Position numbers and translations under genes: made by a program. Positions 49,031-61,255 of a stretch of 64,000 nucleotides of DNA are shown one piece after another. Below the pieces are notes generated by a model. It had not been told where the DNA came from. It saw only the letters and a list, made by a program, of their open reading frames with translations, and made no database searches. The stretch spans positions 5,692,501 to 5,756,500 of the forward strand of contig CP126199.1 of the NCBI GenBank assembly GCA_030272155.1, given 5' to 3'. The first letter of the stretch is position 1, and each line of letters begins with the position of its first letter. This DNA comes from Tetradesmus obliquus. Its lineage: Eukaryota > Chlorophyta > Chlorophyceae > Sphaeropleales > Scenedesmaceae.

Positions 49031-49464
49031 GTCATGACACGCGCTTCTAAGCTCGTCACAAGGGATGCTGTTTGTTACAGGTGTGCGCTAGCCGCCATCA
49101 CATCTTTGATAGCAATGAGAGCTGCCACATTCAGAAAGCTGCGTGGCACACAAGATGCGCAGGGCCAAGCGCAAAAATCGTGCATCCGTATCAGTAGTAA
49201 AACACCCCGCATGTGAGCAAGACTCATGCAGGATGCTTCAGCAGGTGCACGCGCCACCTCAAGTAGCGAATCTGCATCTCTAACAATGCTACAGGAATCT
49301 TTCCTTCAATGACGTGGTGATGAGATGTTCCTCATGGTGTCCTCCCATATATAGCCTCTTGTTGGCTCCTGATTGGGGTGTCCACTCCTTGGTTGAGTGA
49401 TGCATGTAACGCAATGCAACGTTATACAAGTATCAAGACTCCATGCAGATGCCGCAGCATAAGC

Positions 49465-50060
49465 CAGCTCAGAACAGCACAATGCACGTGGGGTGAGCCC
49501 TTCGAAGGGCTGAACGAATTCATGGTGGGAGCACATGTACGTGCTCTTGTAGCAACAGCAGACAAGAACATTGGCTTGTGTGCTGCAACAGCCAAGCTCA
49601 TCAGGTGCTATCTCGCACATATCACTGCATGCATCGGGACGTTGGTGGTAGCAGGGTGCAGCAAAACAAAGCATGCAGAAGCATGCATCGGACGCTAATG
49701 CCTGCATCTCTGACGAAGCACAAAAGCATTTCACAGAATACAGCTGCGTCTGCCACATCAACATCGATCTCTATTGTGTAAGAGCCCATAGTAACCGCCA
49801 GAACAGTGCTCGGGCGTACTAGTCAAAATTGGAGCACATTTAACTGCTAGTAATAGCAGGGTATGTGTATCAGCCAGCAGGTCCGGCAAATTGTCTGTCA
49901 CAGGCAGGCCAACACAGCATAATTCACGTGGGGTGAACTGAACAGTGCGGGGAGCACACTCACGTGCTCTTGTAGCAACAGCAGACGACAGAAGCGCAGC
50001 AGTGTGCCGCAACAGCCAAGCTCATCAGGAGCAATCTCGCCCAATCATTGCATGCGCGGG
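49465..50060. repeat. Pair of diverged direct repeats (49465-49635 and 49901-50060)
   Basis: Two copies of about 165 bases lie about 435 bases apart. Shared blocks include cacgtggggtga, gtgctcttgtagcaacagca, caacagccaagctcatcagg and tcattgcatgc-type ends. Identity looks moderate by eye. No terminal repeats or coding capacity were seen. It may be a non-autonomous element or a local duplication. Confidence 0.6.
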
Positions 50061-51556
50061 CAAGGCCAACATGCGACACATGAAAGGCTGCCAGTGACAG
50101 CAGATCATCCACGGTGCAGGAAATCGACCCAATGAGCACACCTGTGGTGTGCCATATGACATTTCACAAAAACAAAACGCAAATGGCAAGTCACACAGAC
50201 ACTGTCTTTCGTGACTGGCTAGGAGCCAAACATGGTAGGAACAGCCTACACAGCAGCGTGCATTGTTGTCCCCCGCCGCCTTCACTGCTACTGGCAGCTG
50301 CAGCAGCTGCATCCCAGCTGTGATTGCGTCGTGAGAAAAAGAATCTGGAGGCGAGTTGGTGGATAATCATGTGCATGCTGATGTGCATGTCTGGTCACAG
50401 CCACAGCCACAGCAGCCGCTTTGGTCACCAACGTCAAAGGTTGAACCTCCACCAATCACAAGCCAAGAAACGCCGGATGGCACCGCAGCCTCTGATCTGA
50501 CATGAAAGCGATTTGCGCCGCCTGTTCATTGTGAGCTGTGAAGTATGATCAAACAACTAACCATGCATGCGCTGTTGGAGTAGTGGTGTGCTTTGCGCGC
50601 ATTCACCTGACCACAGCTGCAGCTTGAGCAACTGCTTCAGCACCCCCCACGTGTTGCTTCCCCGCCCACTGCCTTGGCACGCTGCACTTGCAAACACACA
50701 GCAGCTAAGCAGGGCAGCTGGGCAAAGGTCTTGCTTGCGCCACGCCACAGCAGCATGCACAGCTCACAGCCGCTTGCTGGGTCAGGACGCCTAGTGCTAC
50801 GGCAGCCCACACCAGCAAATATCATCCACCCCCACATAGCACACCAGGATAACCTTGCCCTGTAATCATCAAGTTCTCCAAGCAAGCCAATAACGCCATC
50901 CGTACCACATTCCAATGCCTCGGATGGATCACCTGGCCTGACCGCCATTTCTCATACCATGCACATGCAGCCGGCGGCAGCAGCGCTCCAAGCACTTACA
51001 GCATGATAGTTTTCACGGTGTTGTTCTGAGTAGATCGCAGCAGCTCCCTTTTCTGTGTGCAATTACACTGCACCAGGTGCAAGGCGCTACCAGTGCAGCT
51101 GAGTGCTCATCACATTTCTGACTGGTGCGGGAATGAAATGCACATCTGTGGCAGGGCTTGGCAGCACCTGCCGCATGTTCAATGGTGCGCAGCGTTGCCT
51201 CTCCACTGCCTTCCAAGTGCCGCATTGGCAACGATGCCACAGGCTCCTTTCACTTCGTGCTCAAAAGCGCAATCCTCCCTCTGGGCCTGCCGGCTGAGCA
51301 TGCAGCACCCACGCTTATCGTGCAAGCTGCAAGTGCCAGCGCCCAACCCACAATGTTTCAGTGCTGACACGCCTGTCTGTGACACTGTGCAACAGCTGCC
51401 GCCTTGCTGCAGCGTCTCTGCGTCTGTTCATATGCAAGCTGCTGCACCTGCCTCAGGCTGCTGCTGCGTCAGCAAGGGTGCAGCAGCTGCTGGCTCTGCA
51501 TCATCCTGGCAGAGTGGCAGCCATGCTGCCAATTGCCCAGCCCAGCTGAGCTGCCT

Positions 51557-53182
51557 CTACTTGAACGGCGCGCACGCGGCCTCGCAGAACTTGTTCTTTG
51601 GGCTGTTGGAGACCTTAGTGTCCATGACGTTGACGTCAGCAAACCCATACGTCTGCAGAAGAGCAGGACAACGGGACAGCATGACGTGTCAGAGTTACAA
51701 ACAGCAGGTGGTGGCTGATGTGTTCCTGTAGCCGTCATCACGTGCACGCACAATTGTGCTGTTGCACTTATGTGCCGTACTTGACAGCCGGCAGGACCTT
51801 GGACGTACAGCATCATGAAGGGAGCACATTGTGATGCAAGCATGCTTGCGCAGTCGACCTCTCCCCTGCTGCTACAACTTCTGCAACCTTGCATTCGCAG
51901 TCATGGTGCTACAGCAAAGTCTGAAGGCTGCAGCAGCTGTGGTGCCTCCATGCTGCCTCATCCCAGCTGCTCGCTGCAGGTGAGCACGACAAGGGCAATG
52001 AATGGCGCCGGTGCCAAAAGATAAAGCTGTACGCTTACAAGAAGGCTACTATACCGTATGAACAAGTACGGTGAGAAGTTCCCACCGCTGCCACCACGTA
52101 GCCTCCCTTCTTGGGGATGAGTGCCACTCCGTACGACTGCTGGTTGGGGGTCTTTGAAAATTTGGCATGGATGACGGCGGCGGTGCTGAACACGTCCAAC
52201 TTTTTCTGCACAGCACAAGCGTTTGATTGTTCAGCAGCTATACAAGGAAAGGATTGTTATGCTTGCATAAGTCTGTGTGTGGCAGCGCTACAAAGCAGAT
52301 GTGGGCGGGCGCCCATCATTGGTGAAGCTCAGCAGCAGAGTGACCCTGGACAGCAGCAGTGCAGTGCAGTGCAGTGCAGTGCAGTGCAGAGCTCGTTGTA
52401 GATGCTTGTGGTACACCTGCGATGGTGCAGCAGCAGCAGCAGCAACAGTGGCAGCTGGCTGGGGTGTAGCTTATTGCCAAGGAGCTGCAGGGCAGCGCTC
52501 CATCTGCCCGGGCAGGGTAGGGGTAGAGCCCTACACCATCACACACGAAGCCACAGCATCACAAGAGATGCCTGGTGATATGTCAAGTGCTGTCGCAGCA
52601 GTTGCCTCTCCTGGATTTACACTTCAACAGATAATCCACCCCAGGCCCTGTGTCTGGTGCTCACCAGAGATGTCGGCGGTGTGGTGGTGTCCTTGAAGAA
52701 GTAGGCAGCCACCGTGTGCTTATTGACCGTGTGCTGTGTGGGGGGCTTGGTCAGATCTGTCTCCATGTTGTTGTCCTCCTTGGCCACAATGAGGACGTTG
52801 GTTTTTGTTGTGGGGTCCAGAAGGGCCACGTGGATGTGCATCTGCATGCACAGGTGAAGCAAGGCAAGTTGCATGAGGGCACTGGCTTGGTGAGTTACAC
52901 AAGCCTGCACTGCTGATGTGGGTGCCCCGTGCAACCTAGGCAGGGGTTCAGGCCAGGGCCTGCCTGCTGATCAGGGTTGACTGCAACAGCACGTGCAAGA
53001 GGAGCCCTGCCTGAGCTGTGAGCCTCCGCAACCATGCTCTGCACTGCAGCTGTCAGTGACTGAGTGCATGGCGCTTGCATGTGAGGCAGCCTGCAACACT
53101 GCTCTGGCGCCCTGGCTGTGCCGGCTCACCTGGTGCTGCCCACGCTCATCTGGCGGCACCAGCAGCAGCATGTGTTGAGTGC

Positions 53183-53222
<40 letters not shown>

Positions 53223-54215
53223 AACAAGGAGTGAGTGACAGCGGGTGATACATTACTGGTTGGACGGCAGTAGTAAAAGCACACAACCCTGGCTGCTTCT
53301 GCCAACTCGTGCAGCCACTTCAAGGATGCAGGTTCTGTACTATGCTGCACACGGCCTGCATACATCACTGAATGATGTGTACGTTCGTTCTCATACATCA
53401 CTGCCAGTGTGCTTCAATGGGGCTGGCTGGTGCTCAACAGCGCTGGCAGCAGCGCAAGTAACGAAGCATCATCGGTAGCCACAGGCTGAACTGATTGACT
53501 AGCGTCGCTGTTCTGCACACAGCCTCCTCCTAATTGCTGCTCAGCATCCGCTAAGATATGAGGCGTGGTGCCTGAAGGTTTCTCATGGTGGATCAAGCGC
53601 CACGCCTCACATGCTGCCAGCACCCCCCGCCTCACCTGGCGCATTGATCATCACAGCCCAGTCCTTGTTGGGGCCAAAGCCCAGGTCGCCCGCGCCGCTG
53701 TTGTAGCCGTGGCGCACCGCGCCGTCCCAGTACTCCACGGTAGGGCCTGCAGGCAGCACAGCAGTGCAGCGGCTGTGCGTCATGCGATGTGCTTGCGTTG
53801 AGCTTCACCTGGCAATTCCAGAGGTACACGTGCATTTGGGTCCTGGCACCATCTAAGACGGCGCGAGCCACAGCATGATCGTACAGCGTTATCTTGAACA
53901 CCATAGAGCACGTGTGCTGTCATGCGCGTCATGTTTAGTAAACAGAAACATCTGACTGCGGTTCTCAACGGCACCCCAATTTCTTAAGTGCTTGCTCCAA
54001 GTGCACACCACGCAGCGGCAGCGGCAGCAGCGCCCCTAGCACCCGCACCTGTGCACTTTGCTTGCTTGTCGTCCACGCCTGTGCATGCCGCTGTAGGCAT
54101 GAGGATATAGTGGTTGGGCATGATGCACAGGTTTGTGCCTCTTTCTGGGTCCTTCTCTGCCTGGGTTTTCTGGCTGGGGTCAGCCGTGCGGGACTTCACA
54201 ATCACATAGTTGCCT

Positions 54216-54273
<58 letters not shown>

Positions 54274-55039
54274 CGAGAAGAACACAGAGCAGGCAGCTCA
54301 GCATGTGGTGTCAGCTGATACTGGCCACTGCAGTGGTGCAGCAGTAGCACTGGCCACTGCAGTGGTGCAGCAGCAACATTGAGAGAGGATAGTTACATGT
54401 GGGTCCTGGCACCATCTTGGATGGTATGAGCCACAACAGGTTGAACACAGGTCTGAGACCAGAAAAGGAGAGTGAGCGTTGCTGTGGAGGGCAGCAGTGA
54501 TGCTGAACATGGTCCCGCAGCCGAATCATTGCTTGGTTCACTGCGGCAACCGCAGGCCACATTGCCCGGTGGTGCTGTTGTGCGATCATAGCACCTGCAC
54601 CAGGCTGTTCTTTTTTGGCACACAAGCACTATCACAACGCAACATCTGGTGTGCATGGCTCATGCAATGTGGTGCAGACGGCACATGTGCGGAGAAGTGC
54701 AGCAGCCACTGCTTCTGCATGCACTTTTCGTCATGGATGTATCATTGAAAGCCGTGCGAATTCTGCCGGTGGCATTGGGATGCGTTGCATGCAAGGCCAT
54801 GGTGCACATTAGTGCCGCTCTCAAGCCTCAGCCGCTACATGTGCTACATGTGCTACATGTGCTACTAGCATGTAGTACATGTGCTGAGTGCTGCTTGTAG
54901 CACTGTGTGCGTGCGCTACAACACTGCACATACCTGCTGTGCTGTGGTAGCGGCAGGCCTCCTCAGGCTTCTGGCTGGGTGTGGGCCAGGGCGAGCTCTG
55001 CGCCGCACACGCCTGCATGACCTTGTAGATGGCACACCT

Positions 55040-55090
<51 letters not shown>

Positions 55091-57448
55091 AGTCAAGCAC
55101 ACAGCAGATCCCCAATGCAACCCACAACTCCAAGCCAGACAGGCACATGCACCGGCAATGCTCAGGTATTTGCGCTCGTGATGCACTCACATGGTCTGTT
55201 GACGACAGCGGCTGTGCATGGCTGGCTGCACGCTCACAATAGTTTGCTGCATTAACCTAACATTCAATTCAGCACCTGCAGTAGTAAGAGCCTGCACGAA
55301 CTGACACTTGCTGCTGTCCCCTTTGGGCCCCCAGTGGGGAGTGTGCCGCCACCCTGTGGGTGCCTGCTGCACACACTCAGGCCTGCTGTTGCCCGGTGTT
55401 CAGCGGGTGCTGCATCACGTACTGCAGGAGCTCCTGCACCCGTGGCACCTCACGCACATACAGCCAGCATTCCTCACACCCAGGCACTGCTGCATGGCTG
55501 CTGCCCCAGCCACGCCACCCCATAACAGCAGGCACGCAACGCACCTGTTGCAGCCTGCGTTTGCTGGATTGGCGCATGTGGCCCTGAAGTTGGCCATGCA
55601 GTAGGTGTCAGAGGGGTTGGGCCTGCGGCGGCAGCAGCAGGCAGCAATGCAGCACAGCATGTGTTGTGCGTGACAAGAATGGGTGCCTGCAGCAACTAAC
55701 GCCAGAGGTTCTATGCATCAAGCACTGCCAGGCTCAGACGCATTGTAAGGCTGTATGCTGCTTGTGTGCCACCATGCGGCGTGCCCCCAGCTCCCAACTT
55801 TGTCCCTACCAAGCCAAACTCAGCAGGTGTTGTCCCAGGGGACAATGCACTTTTGGGAATGACCTACGCTACGCTGTGGTTGTAAGCAGAGCTGCGCCTC
55901 GACCCCACACACTGTGGAGCTGGCCGGAGCAGCCCTGAGCTATCAGAGAAACTACAGCTATAAACACAGGGTCACGACCCGGCTGTTTGCAGGTGCACGC
56001 CTGTACGCTCAACACATGGCGGCTTGAGCAAGTTGCAGCACTGCTGACAACTGAATGCACAGTGTGACGGAGGCCACTCAGCGTTGTCTGTAATCCATGC
56101 ATTGCATGCAGTGCTGAGAGCTTTCACTCACTTGGCGTATGTTGCGGCTGCGCAGGTTGCTGTCGATTGGAAGTTGCACGTCAGGCCTTTGTTGTTCTTG
56201 CACAGGGCGGGAGCCCTGGGGTTGCCAGTGGCGCTGCACTTGCTGCCAGCAAGGCACGTACCCGCAGGATATGCGGTGCCAGCTGGTAGCGGCGTGACAG
56301 CATACATGCAGACAGGCAGCGGACGGCAGCAGCAGCCGGATCAAGGCGTGTGTGCAGCGGGCAGGTAGAGGGTGTGCGCCGCCCCTGGTCATACACATCC
56401 TCTCCAGCCTTGACTTACCCAGGCGCTGCAGAGCGGTCTGGGTAGTCACCAACTCGCTCACTGTGCAGCGTGAGGCAGCAGCTGAGGCCCACGACACGCC
56501 ACTGATGCACATGATGCACTGCGGAGCATGAGCATGTCGCGAGACTATCGAGTGCATGCACACCTCTGCTTTTGAAAACCTTAAGGCCAAGCTTGGCCTT
56601 TGCTGCCAGAGGTGCAGGCTGCTTACATGCACGCCCAATATCTAAAGCATGAGTGCTCTCGCACAGCAGCAGCCTGCTGTTTTCCTGTTCTTCAAGGGCA
56701 CTGCCGGCAGTGTACCACTCACGTGTGCCAAACACATGCGCCAGGCCCCCCTTCATCCCGCTGCTGCTAGCCACAACATAGGTCAGCTCCACACTTGGGG
56801 TGGCGTCGGGGATGTCAATGTTGATGATTCCTTGCGCCTCGTCAACAGATGTGACAGTGACGCCGGGCGTGAGGGACTCCACAGAGCCTGCAGCCAGCAG
56901 CAGCAGCAGCAGCAGCAGCAGGAGTGCAACCCACAGCAGCAATGCAGGTGAGGTGGACAAGTGTTGAGTGTGCAACGCGGTCAGGTGTTACATAGTTGGC
57001 CAGCAACAAAGGGTGCATTGCCCAAATCAGGCGCAAAGGGTACACCCAATGACAGCTGTAGTAGCAGCAGCAGGGGCAACAAGCTGAAACGCATGTGCAT
57101 CACTCAGGTCGCTTAAACATGTCTCTGAAGGCGCACTTGTTGCTGTGAGCTGGTCGCCGTGCGCCAATGCTCAGCAGCCAACTTGATGATCTGAGCCTTG
57201 CACACACGCATGGCATTGTGTGCGGATGCACACTGCAATGCACACACACATACGCACCTGGCGCAATGCTGACGGGTGAGCCGTCAGGGCTGGCGTCATT
57301 GTCCAGCACGCTGACGCTGACCACCCCCGGGCCGTCAGTCCCCTCAGGGTCGATGTAGCTGAAGGTGTCATTGCCGCCCACAGGGATGCCTGAGGGTGGT
57401 TGGACAAGCCAGGGTGTGGGCACGCGGTGACAGCAGCAGCAGCAGCAA

Positions 57449-57497
<49 letters not shown>

Positions 57498-58045
57498 GGA
57501 CAGCGGATTGTCAGAATGTGTATAACAAGTGAGCAGCTGTGCCAACAGCATTCCAACATAATCAACCACGGAAGCAACAGCACGCCCCAAACAGACACTG
57601 CAAGGCAAGCCTGACATGGCTTGCATGACGCAAATGGTGAGACCCAGATGCGATATACATGAAGTAAAGGAGATGTAGCAGCCTTACCTGCAACACAGGA
57701 GCAGGCGCAGAAGCTGCCGGGGCGGCAGCGTGCCCAGGCCTGGCCGGAAGTGCGCTTGAGGGCGCAGGCGTCACCAGGCTGCAGCCAGCTGCCTCCGCCG
57801 TGCGTGGCTGGGGTCACTTCATTGTCGCTGCTGGCAGCAGCAGCAGCAGCAGAGCCATGCCTGCTCCTGCAGGTGCATGCGCAGATGCTGCCAGTGCTGC
57901 ACGAGGCAGAGCTGCTGCACCTGTTCCTGTTCCTGTTCCTGTGGCTTGCATCGACGTCTTGGGCCGCTGCGCTTGCGGCGCAGAGCAGCAGCAGGATGGC
58001 TGCTAGGCAGGGCCAGGCCCACCGGCTCATGAGGTTGGAGCGCAT
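51557..58045 (-). CDS. Secreted Cys-rich / cadherin-like / CDH protein, copy 2
   Basis: Twelve coding exons in transcript order: 58045-57688, 57389-57258, 56887-56723, 56282-56132, 55622-55545, 55037-54934, 54213-54049, 53746-53636, 53149-53130, 52841-52665, 52205-52086, 51652-51557, giving 558 aa. A signal peptide (WPCLAAILLLLCAASAAA) and the first Cys-rich region lead into exons 2-3, which encode SVSVLDNDASPDGSPVSIAP and VTVTSVDEAQGIINIDIPD. This resembles the V-L-x-N-D-x2-P-D-G start of bacterial cadherin-like adhesin repeats. A second Cys-rich region follows, then the CDH domain from about 295 (YVIVKSRT, YILMPTAACTGVDD, WAVMINAP, MHIHVA, YGVALIPKKGGY). All catalytic-region blocks are intact. 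An extra intron between DERGQHQ and MHIHVA, absent in copy 1, makes exon 9 only 20 nt long. The 5'UTR intron runs 58482-58095. Function as for copy 1; the modules suggest surface or matrix location, by inference. Confidence 0.87.
52356..52388. repeat. GCAGT pentanucleotide microsatellite
   Basis: About six GCAGT units in tandem, inside the intron between the last-but-two and last-but-one exons of CDH copy 2. Confidence 0.85.
54320..54379. repeat. Two 30-bp repeats each with a 12-bp palindrome
   Basis: Two tandem units, each with the perfect palindrome CCACTGCAGTGG (54325-54336 and 54355-54366), in an intron of CDH copy 2. Nearby, gggtcctggcaccatct occurs at about 54402 and, in another intron of the same gene, at about 53834, with similar bases after it. 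A small dispersed repeat is possible. Confidence 0.6.
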
Positions 58046-58449
58046 CTTGTGACACAGCGGGATCACTGAGGGCAGTGGCTTGAAGCAGGTGTGTCTGCAA
58101 GCAGGAAGGGTAGTGACAGCATGAGCAGCTGCAGATCAACACCAGGGGGCGACTCTTGACCAACTGTTGCTGCCAGGCAGCAGTGGTGCTGATTGAACAC
58201 AGCTGATTGATCGTACTCGCTGCAGGGAGCGGAGTACAGGCAGAGCATAGAGTCGATCAACGAGCACATATTTGACCGTGGCTTGCTGCAAGGAAGAGCT
58301 GCATCATGCGGCAGAACCTTTGCGCATGTCGGAACTTATGAGCACCCATACCGCTGCCGTGTGCGCGCAAAGCAAGACCATTGGAACACGATCTGCTGAA
58401 AACATACATCTGGAGTTGTGCTGAGCATGTGAAGACGCATAAACATTGC

Positions 58450-58469
58450 TCCTCGCACTAGGGCAAGGA
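58450..58469 (-). promoter_or_regulatory. Hairpin inside the 5'UTR intron of CDH copy 2
   Basis: On the transcribed strand TCCTTGC pairs with GCGAGGA through one G-U pair, 13 bases after the donor (cag|gtacgg, GT at 58482-58481). Position and shape match copy 1. In copy 3 the second arm has changed and the stem is weak. Confidence 0.35.
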
Positions 58470-58790
58470 ACTAGGACCGTACCTGGGGCGATGCACTTGA
58501 TGATGACTGGAGCTACTTGTGTGCTAACGTTTAGCAGAATGATACAGTGATTGTATACCGCCCCACCGTAAGCTGCGCAGGCCGTGAACCCTTCCGCCTG
58601 AAGTGACCGAGTGACGATTAGAGTGACAGCTAAATTCGCCAGGGCGATTTTGTTGATGATGCTACTTTGATCTCTGAGATCAATCTTCTGACAGAAGTGG
58701 GCCACAGCAGGGTGATCAGACAGACTGGCAGACTGACAGATCACCTGAACCACACAGCTTGTGATGGCAAGAGAGGTGGCAAAGTGTAAG

Positions 58791-58798
58791 TATATATT
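58791..58798 (-). promoter_or_regulatory. TATA box of CDH copy 2
   Basis: AATATATA on the minus strand, followed by a leader with ttcaggtgatctgtcagtctg that matches the copy 3 leader closely. The conserved distance from the leader supports a core promoter. Confidence 0.6.
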
Positions 58799-58878
58799 GT
58801 GCGTGAAACAGGCAAATACGTAGGTCAGTATCGAGTGACGACCCAACCAAGTTGTAAATCTGGGCTCAAAAGATCAAG

Positions 58879-58909
58879 GTACCTCATGAGGTACACCTGA
58901 TCAGGTGTA
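58879..58909. promoter_or_regulatory. Two overlapping perfect palindromes (pair A)
   Basis: GTACCTCATGAGGTAC (58879-58894, 16 bp) and TACACCTGATCAGGTGTA (58892-58909, 18 bp) are each perfectly self-complementary and overlap by three bases. They lie about 80 bases upstream of the copy 2 TATA box, a likely position for dimeric transcription-factor sites. Confidence 0.6.
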
Positions 58910-59042
58910 GCAGGGGCCCCTACCTTACCTTTTTAAGAAACGCCAGGGACTGAGTCGTTGCCTGCGTCTCACGTGTATCTTTGCAGTTCTTGACGCTCAA
59001 GAGACATTGATCGGTATGATTTTATGATAGGTTGACCCGTAC

Positions 59043-59080
59043 GAGAAGTCAGCGCTGACTTCTCCTCTGCTAGCAGAGGA
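59043..59080. promoter_or_regulatory. Two abutting perfect palindromes (pair B)
   Basis: A 22-bp palindrome with half-site GAGAAGTCAGC (59043-59064) abuts an 18-bp one with half-site TCCTCTGCT (59063-59080). Both are perfect. They lie about 220 bases upstream of the copy 3 TATA-like element, within the divergent promoter region. Confidence 0.6.
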
Positions 59081-59300
59081 AGTCCTGCTGCTGCAGGCAT
59101 GTGCATATGAATGGATCCAGCCATGGCCTGGCCGCCGGTGTGATTGATCATAGATTAATTTTGTCATAAGATCACAACGTACGAATGACTGGACGCGGTG
59201 CCAATTTGCTTTGACCGTCAATTGTTTGGCCCCGCTTCACACATTACTGGGTTGCCACTTTTCCTTTACATTTCTCACTCATATCATTGTTACGGATACC

Positions 59301-59310
59301 ATATTTAAAC
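59301..59310 (+). promoter_or_regulatory. TATA-like box and leader of CDH copy 3
   Basis: ATATTTAAAC is followed by a leader (ggttcaggtgatctatcag) shared with copy 2, then a 5'UTR intron donor cag|gtacgg (GT at 59488) shared with copies 1 and 2. From 59218 to about 59800 the sequence is a diverged copy of the copy 1 flank at 42780-43390. Confidence 0.5.
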
Positions 59311-59487
59311 CGTGCCATTACACCCCTTTCCATCAAAAGCTGTGGGGTTCAGGTGATCTATCAGTCTGTCATCTTGCTGTGGCTCTTTTCCCGATACAAG
59401 GCAGCAGCTTCACATAGACAAATTATTTTTTTGCTGACAACAAAGCAGTATAAGTAGCTCTCGGTTTCGCTCAGCGCGTCGCCTCAG

Positions 59488-61022
59488 GTACGGTCTCAGT
59501 TCCTTGCCGCTAGTGAGAGAAGCAATGGCTGATCGTGTTCGCTTGCCTACTACATATCCAGACGTATGAATACATGTTATCAGCCTGCGATGGCCATGAT
59601 ATGCACGCACCCGACAGCAATCCGTGTGCTCTGAATGTCCGACAAGGTTCTGCCGTATGATCCTGCGCTGCCTTGCAGCAAGCTACGCTTAAATATGTGC
59701 TGTTCCATCTTTCCTACAATCTTCGTCTACTCCGCTCCGTGAAGCTTGTACGACCTCTCAACTGCGTGCACGTAGCACCACTGCAGCTGCTGCCTGGCAG
59801 CAACAGTTGGCCAACAGTTGGCCTTTAATGGTGATCTTCCAGCAGCTGCTGTGCCCGACGAATCTGCTCATGCTGTTACAATCTTTCTATACTGCAGGTC
59901 CACCAGTCCTCAGCGATCGCCGCCGTGCTTGAAGATGATGTCCAATTGCAAGTGTGCACCGCTGCTGCATGCCGCCTGCTGCACAAGCAGTGCAGGACGT
60001 GAAAAATTTCATTTGGGGTGCACTTACATATATGCATGCTTCAGTGCTGGTTAGCACGTGGAGTGTGCCGTGGGTGCACCTGGTGTGTGTCTGTCACCAG
60101 CAAGGGGTATGTGTCAGTGCGTGTGGAGTGGAGGGGGCTTTGGGGGCGTGTGCGTCAGTACCGCATGCGATAATTGTTCATAGGCTGGCAGCTGCTGCAG
60201 CTGCTGGCACATTCAAGTGCCTCACCAATTGCAGTGCAGCACCGTGCTGCACAGCTGGCAGCTGTGTACTGCTGCTGCTGCAGCAGCACATATGCTGTAC
60301 AGCGGTTCAGAGGCACCTCCTAGGCCTGCCTTTTAGCGTGTGCTGTGTGTGTTTGTGTGCAAGCAGGCAGCACCATGTGATATGGCTTGATCAGGCCCAT
60401 CGTGTCATATAACATGTACTTTGGAGAGCCTCACGAACTGCAGTGCAGCCTATAGGCTGCAAGCAGCTAGTTGTCTGCTGCACAGGTGATCGTCAGCTGG
60501 AAGTTCCAGCTGTCTGCAATGCACCTGGAGCGGTGGAGGCTCCTTGTCAATATTTTAAGCAACTGAGGTCAGTAACTCAAGGTAACACCAGGGCATTGCA
60601 ACAGTACTCCTTTGGCAGAAGGCCTTCTGCCTCGGCAGGGCTGCCTGCTGCTGCCTCACCACAGCTGCCCAGTACACGGACTGCAGACTTCGGTGTGCAT
60701 TTTAAATAGATATATGTAGTTGTCGTTATAGTATTCAATTCATACGCAAATCGCACACACTGTCGAAGATGCGTTCACAGATGTTTCACCACGGAGGGGT
60801 GAGGGGCAGAAGGAACAGGTTCGTGGGGACGGCCGCGAACTCCTGAAAGGCAGCGACAAAACAGCTTTATTTGTATAGGTTAAACACTATAATCAACCGC
60901 AAAACGGTATTGGGAGCGAAACAAAGACGATAACAGCAGTTCACGCAGATGTTCACCAAACTTGTGAACCTCACAACCCTTGATGAACTATTTGCGACGG
61001 CTTTGTGAAGTCCTTGTCGCCA
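59488..61022 (+). other. Probable long 5'UTR intron of CDH copy 3
   Basis: The donor is conserved with copies 1 and 2; a possible acceptor is cgccag at 61017-61022. The interval is about 1.5 kb against 440 and 388 bp in copies 1 and 2. It contains no supported gene. Its first part still resembles the copy 1 intron; from about 59990 onwards it does not. Confidence 0.35.
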
Positions 61023-61034
61023 GAGTGCAACCGT

Positions 61035-61205
61035 ATGAGCCCTCCGGCCTGGCCAGGCTTGGCAGTCATCCTGCTGCTGCTCGGCGCCGCAAGCACAGCA
61101 GCTCGTGATGTCGCCCCTAGCCACAAGGGCAGAGACAGGTGCAGCAGCTCTGCATCATGCAGCACTGGCAGCACCTGCGCATGCACCTGCAGAAGCAGGC
61201 ATGGC

Positions 61206-61255
<50 letters not shown>

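Larger units (their letters stand above)
46928..51556. other. 4.6-kb spacer between convergent CDH copies 1 and 2
   Basis: Holds the 3'UTRs of copies 1 (+) and 2 (-), a 30-bp minisatellite and a diverged direct repeat, described separately. It is more AT-rich than the gene regions. A stretch at about 51100-51360 has open frames on both strands with a Cys pattern, but no frame could be tied to a family or to splice sites. Confidence 0.4.

Noticed and set aside
48346-49216. Repetitive ORFs on both strands; CRISPR-like look of the array
   Set aside because: The 30-bp units are back to back with no spacers, so not CRISPR. The ORFs come from a period divisible by three.
51057-51731. Plus-strand ORF overlapping the end of CDH copy 2
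   Set aside because: It is antisense to the true last exon (51557-51652); the rest shows no recognisable family.
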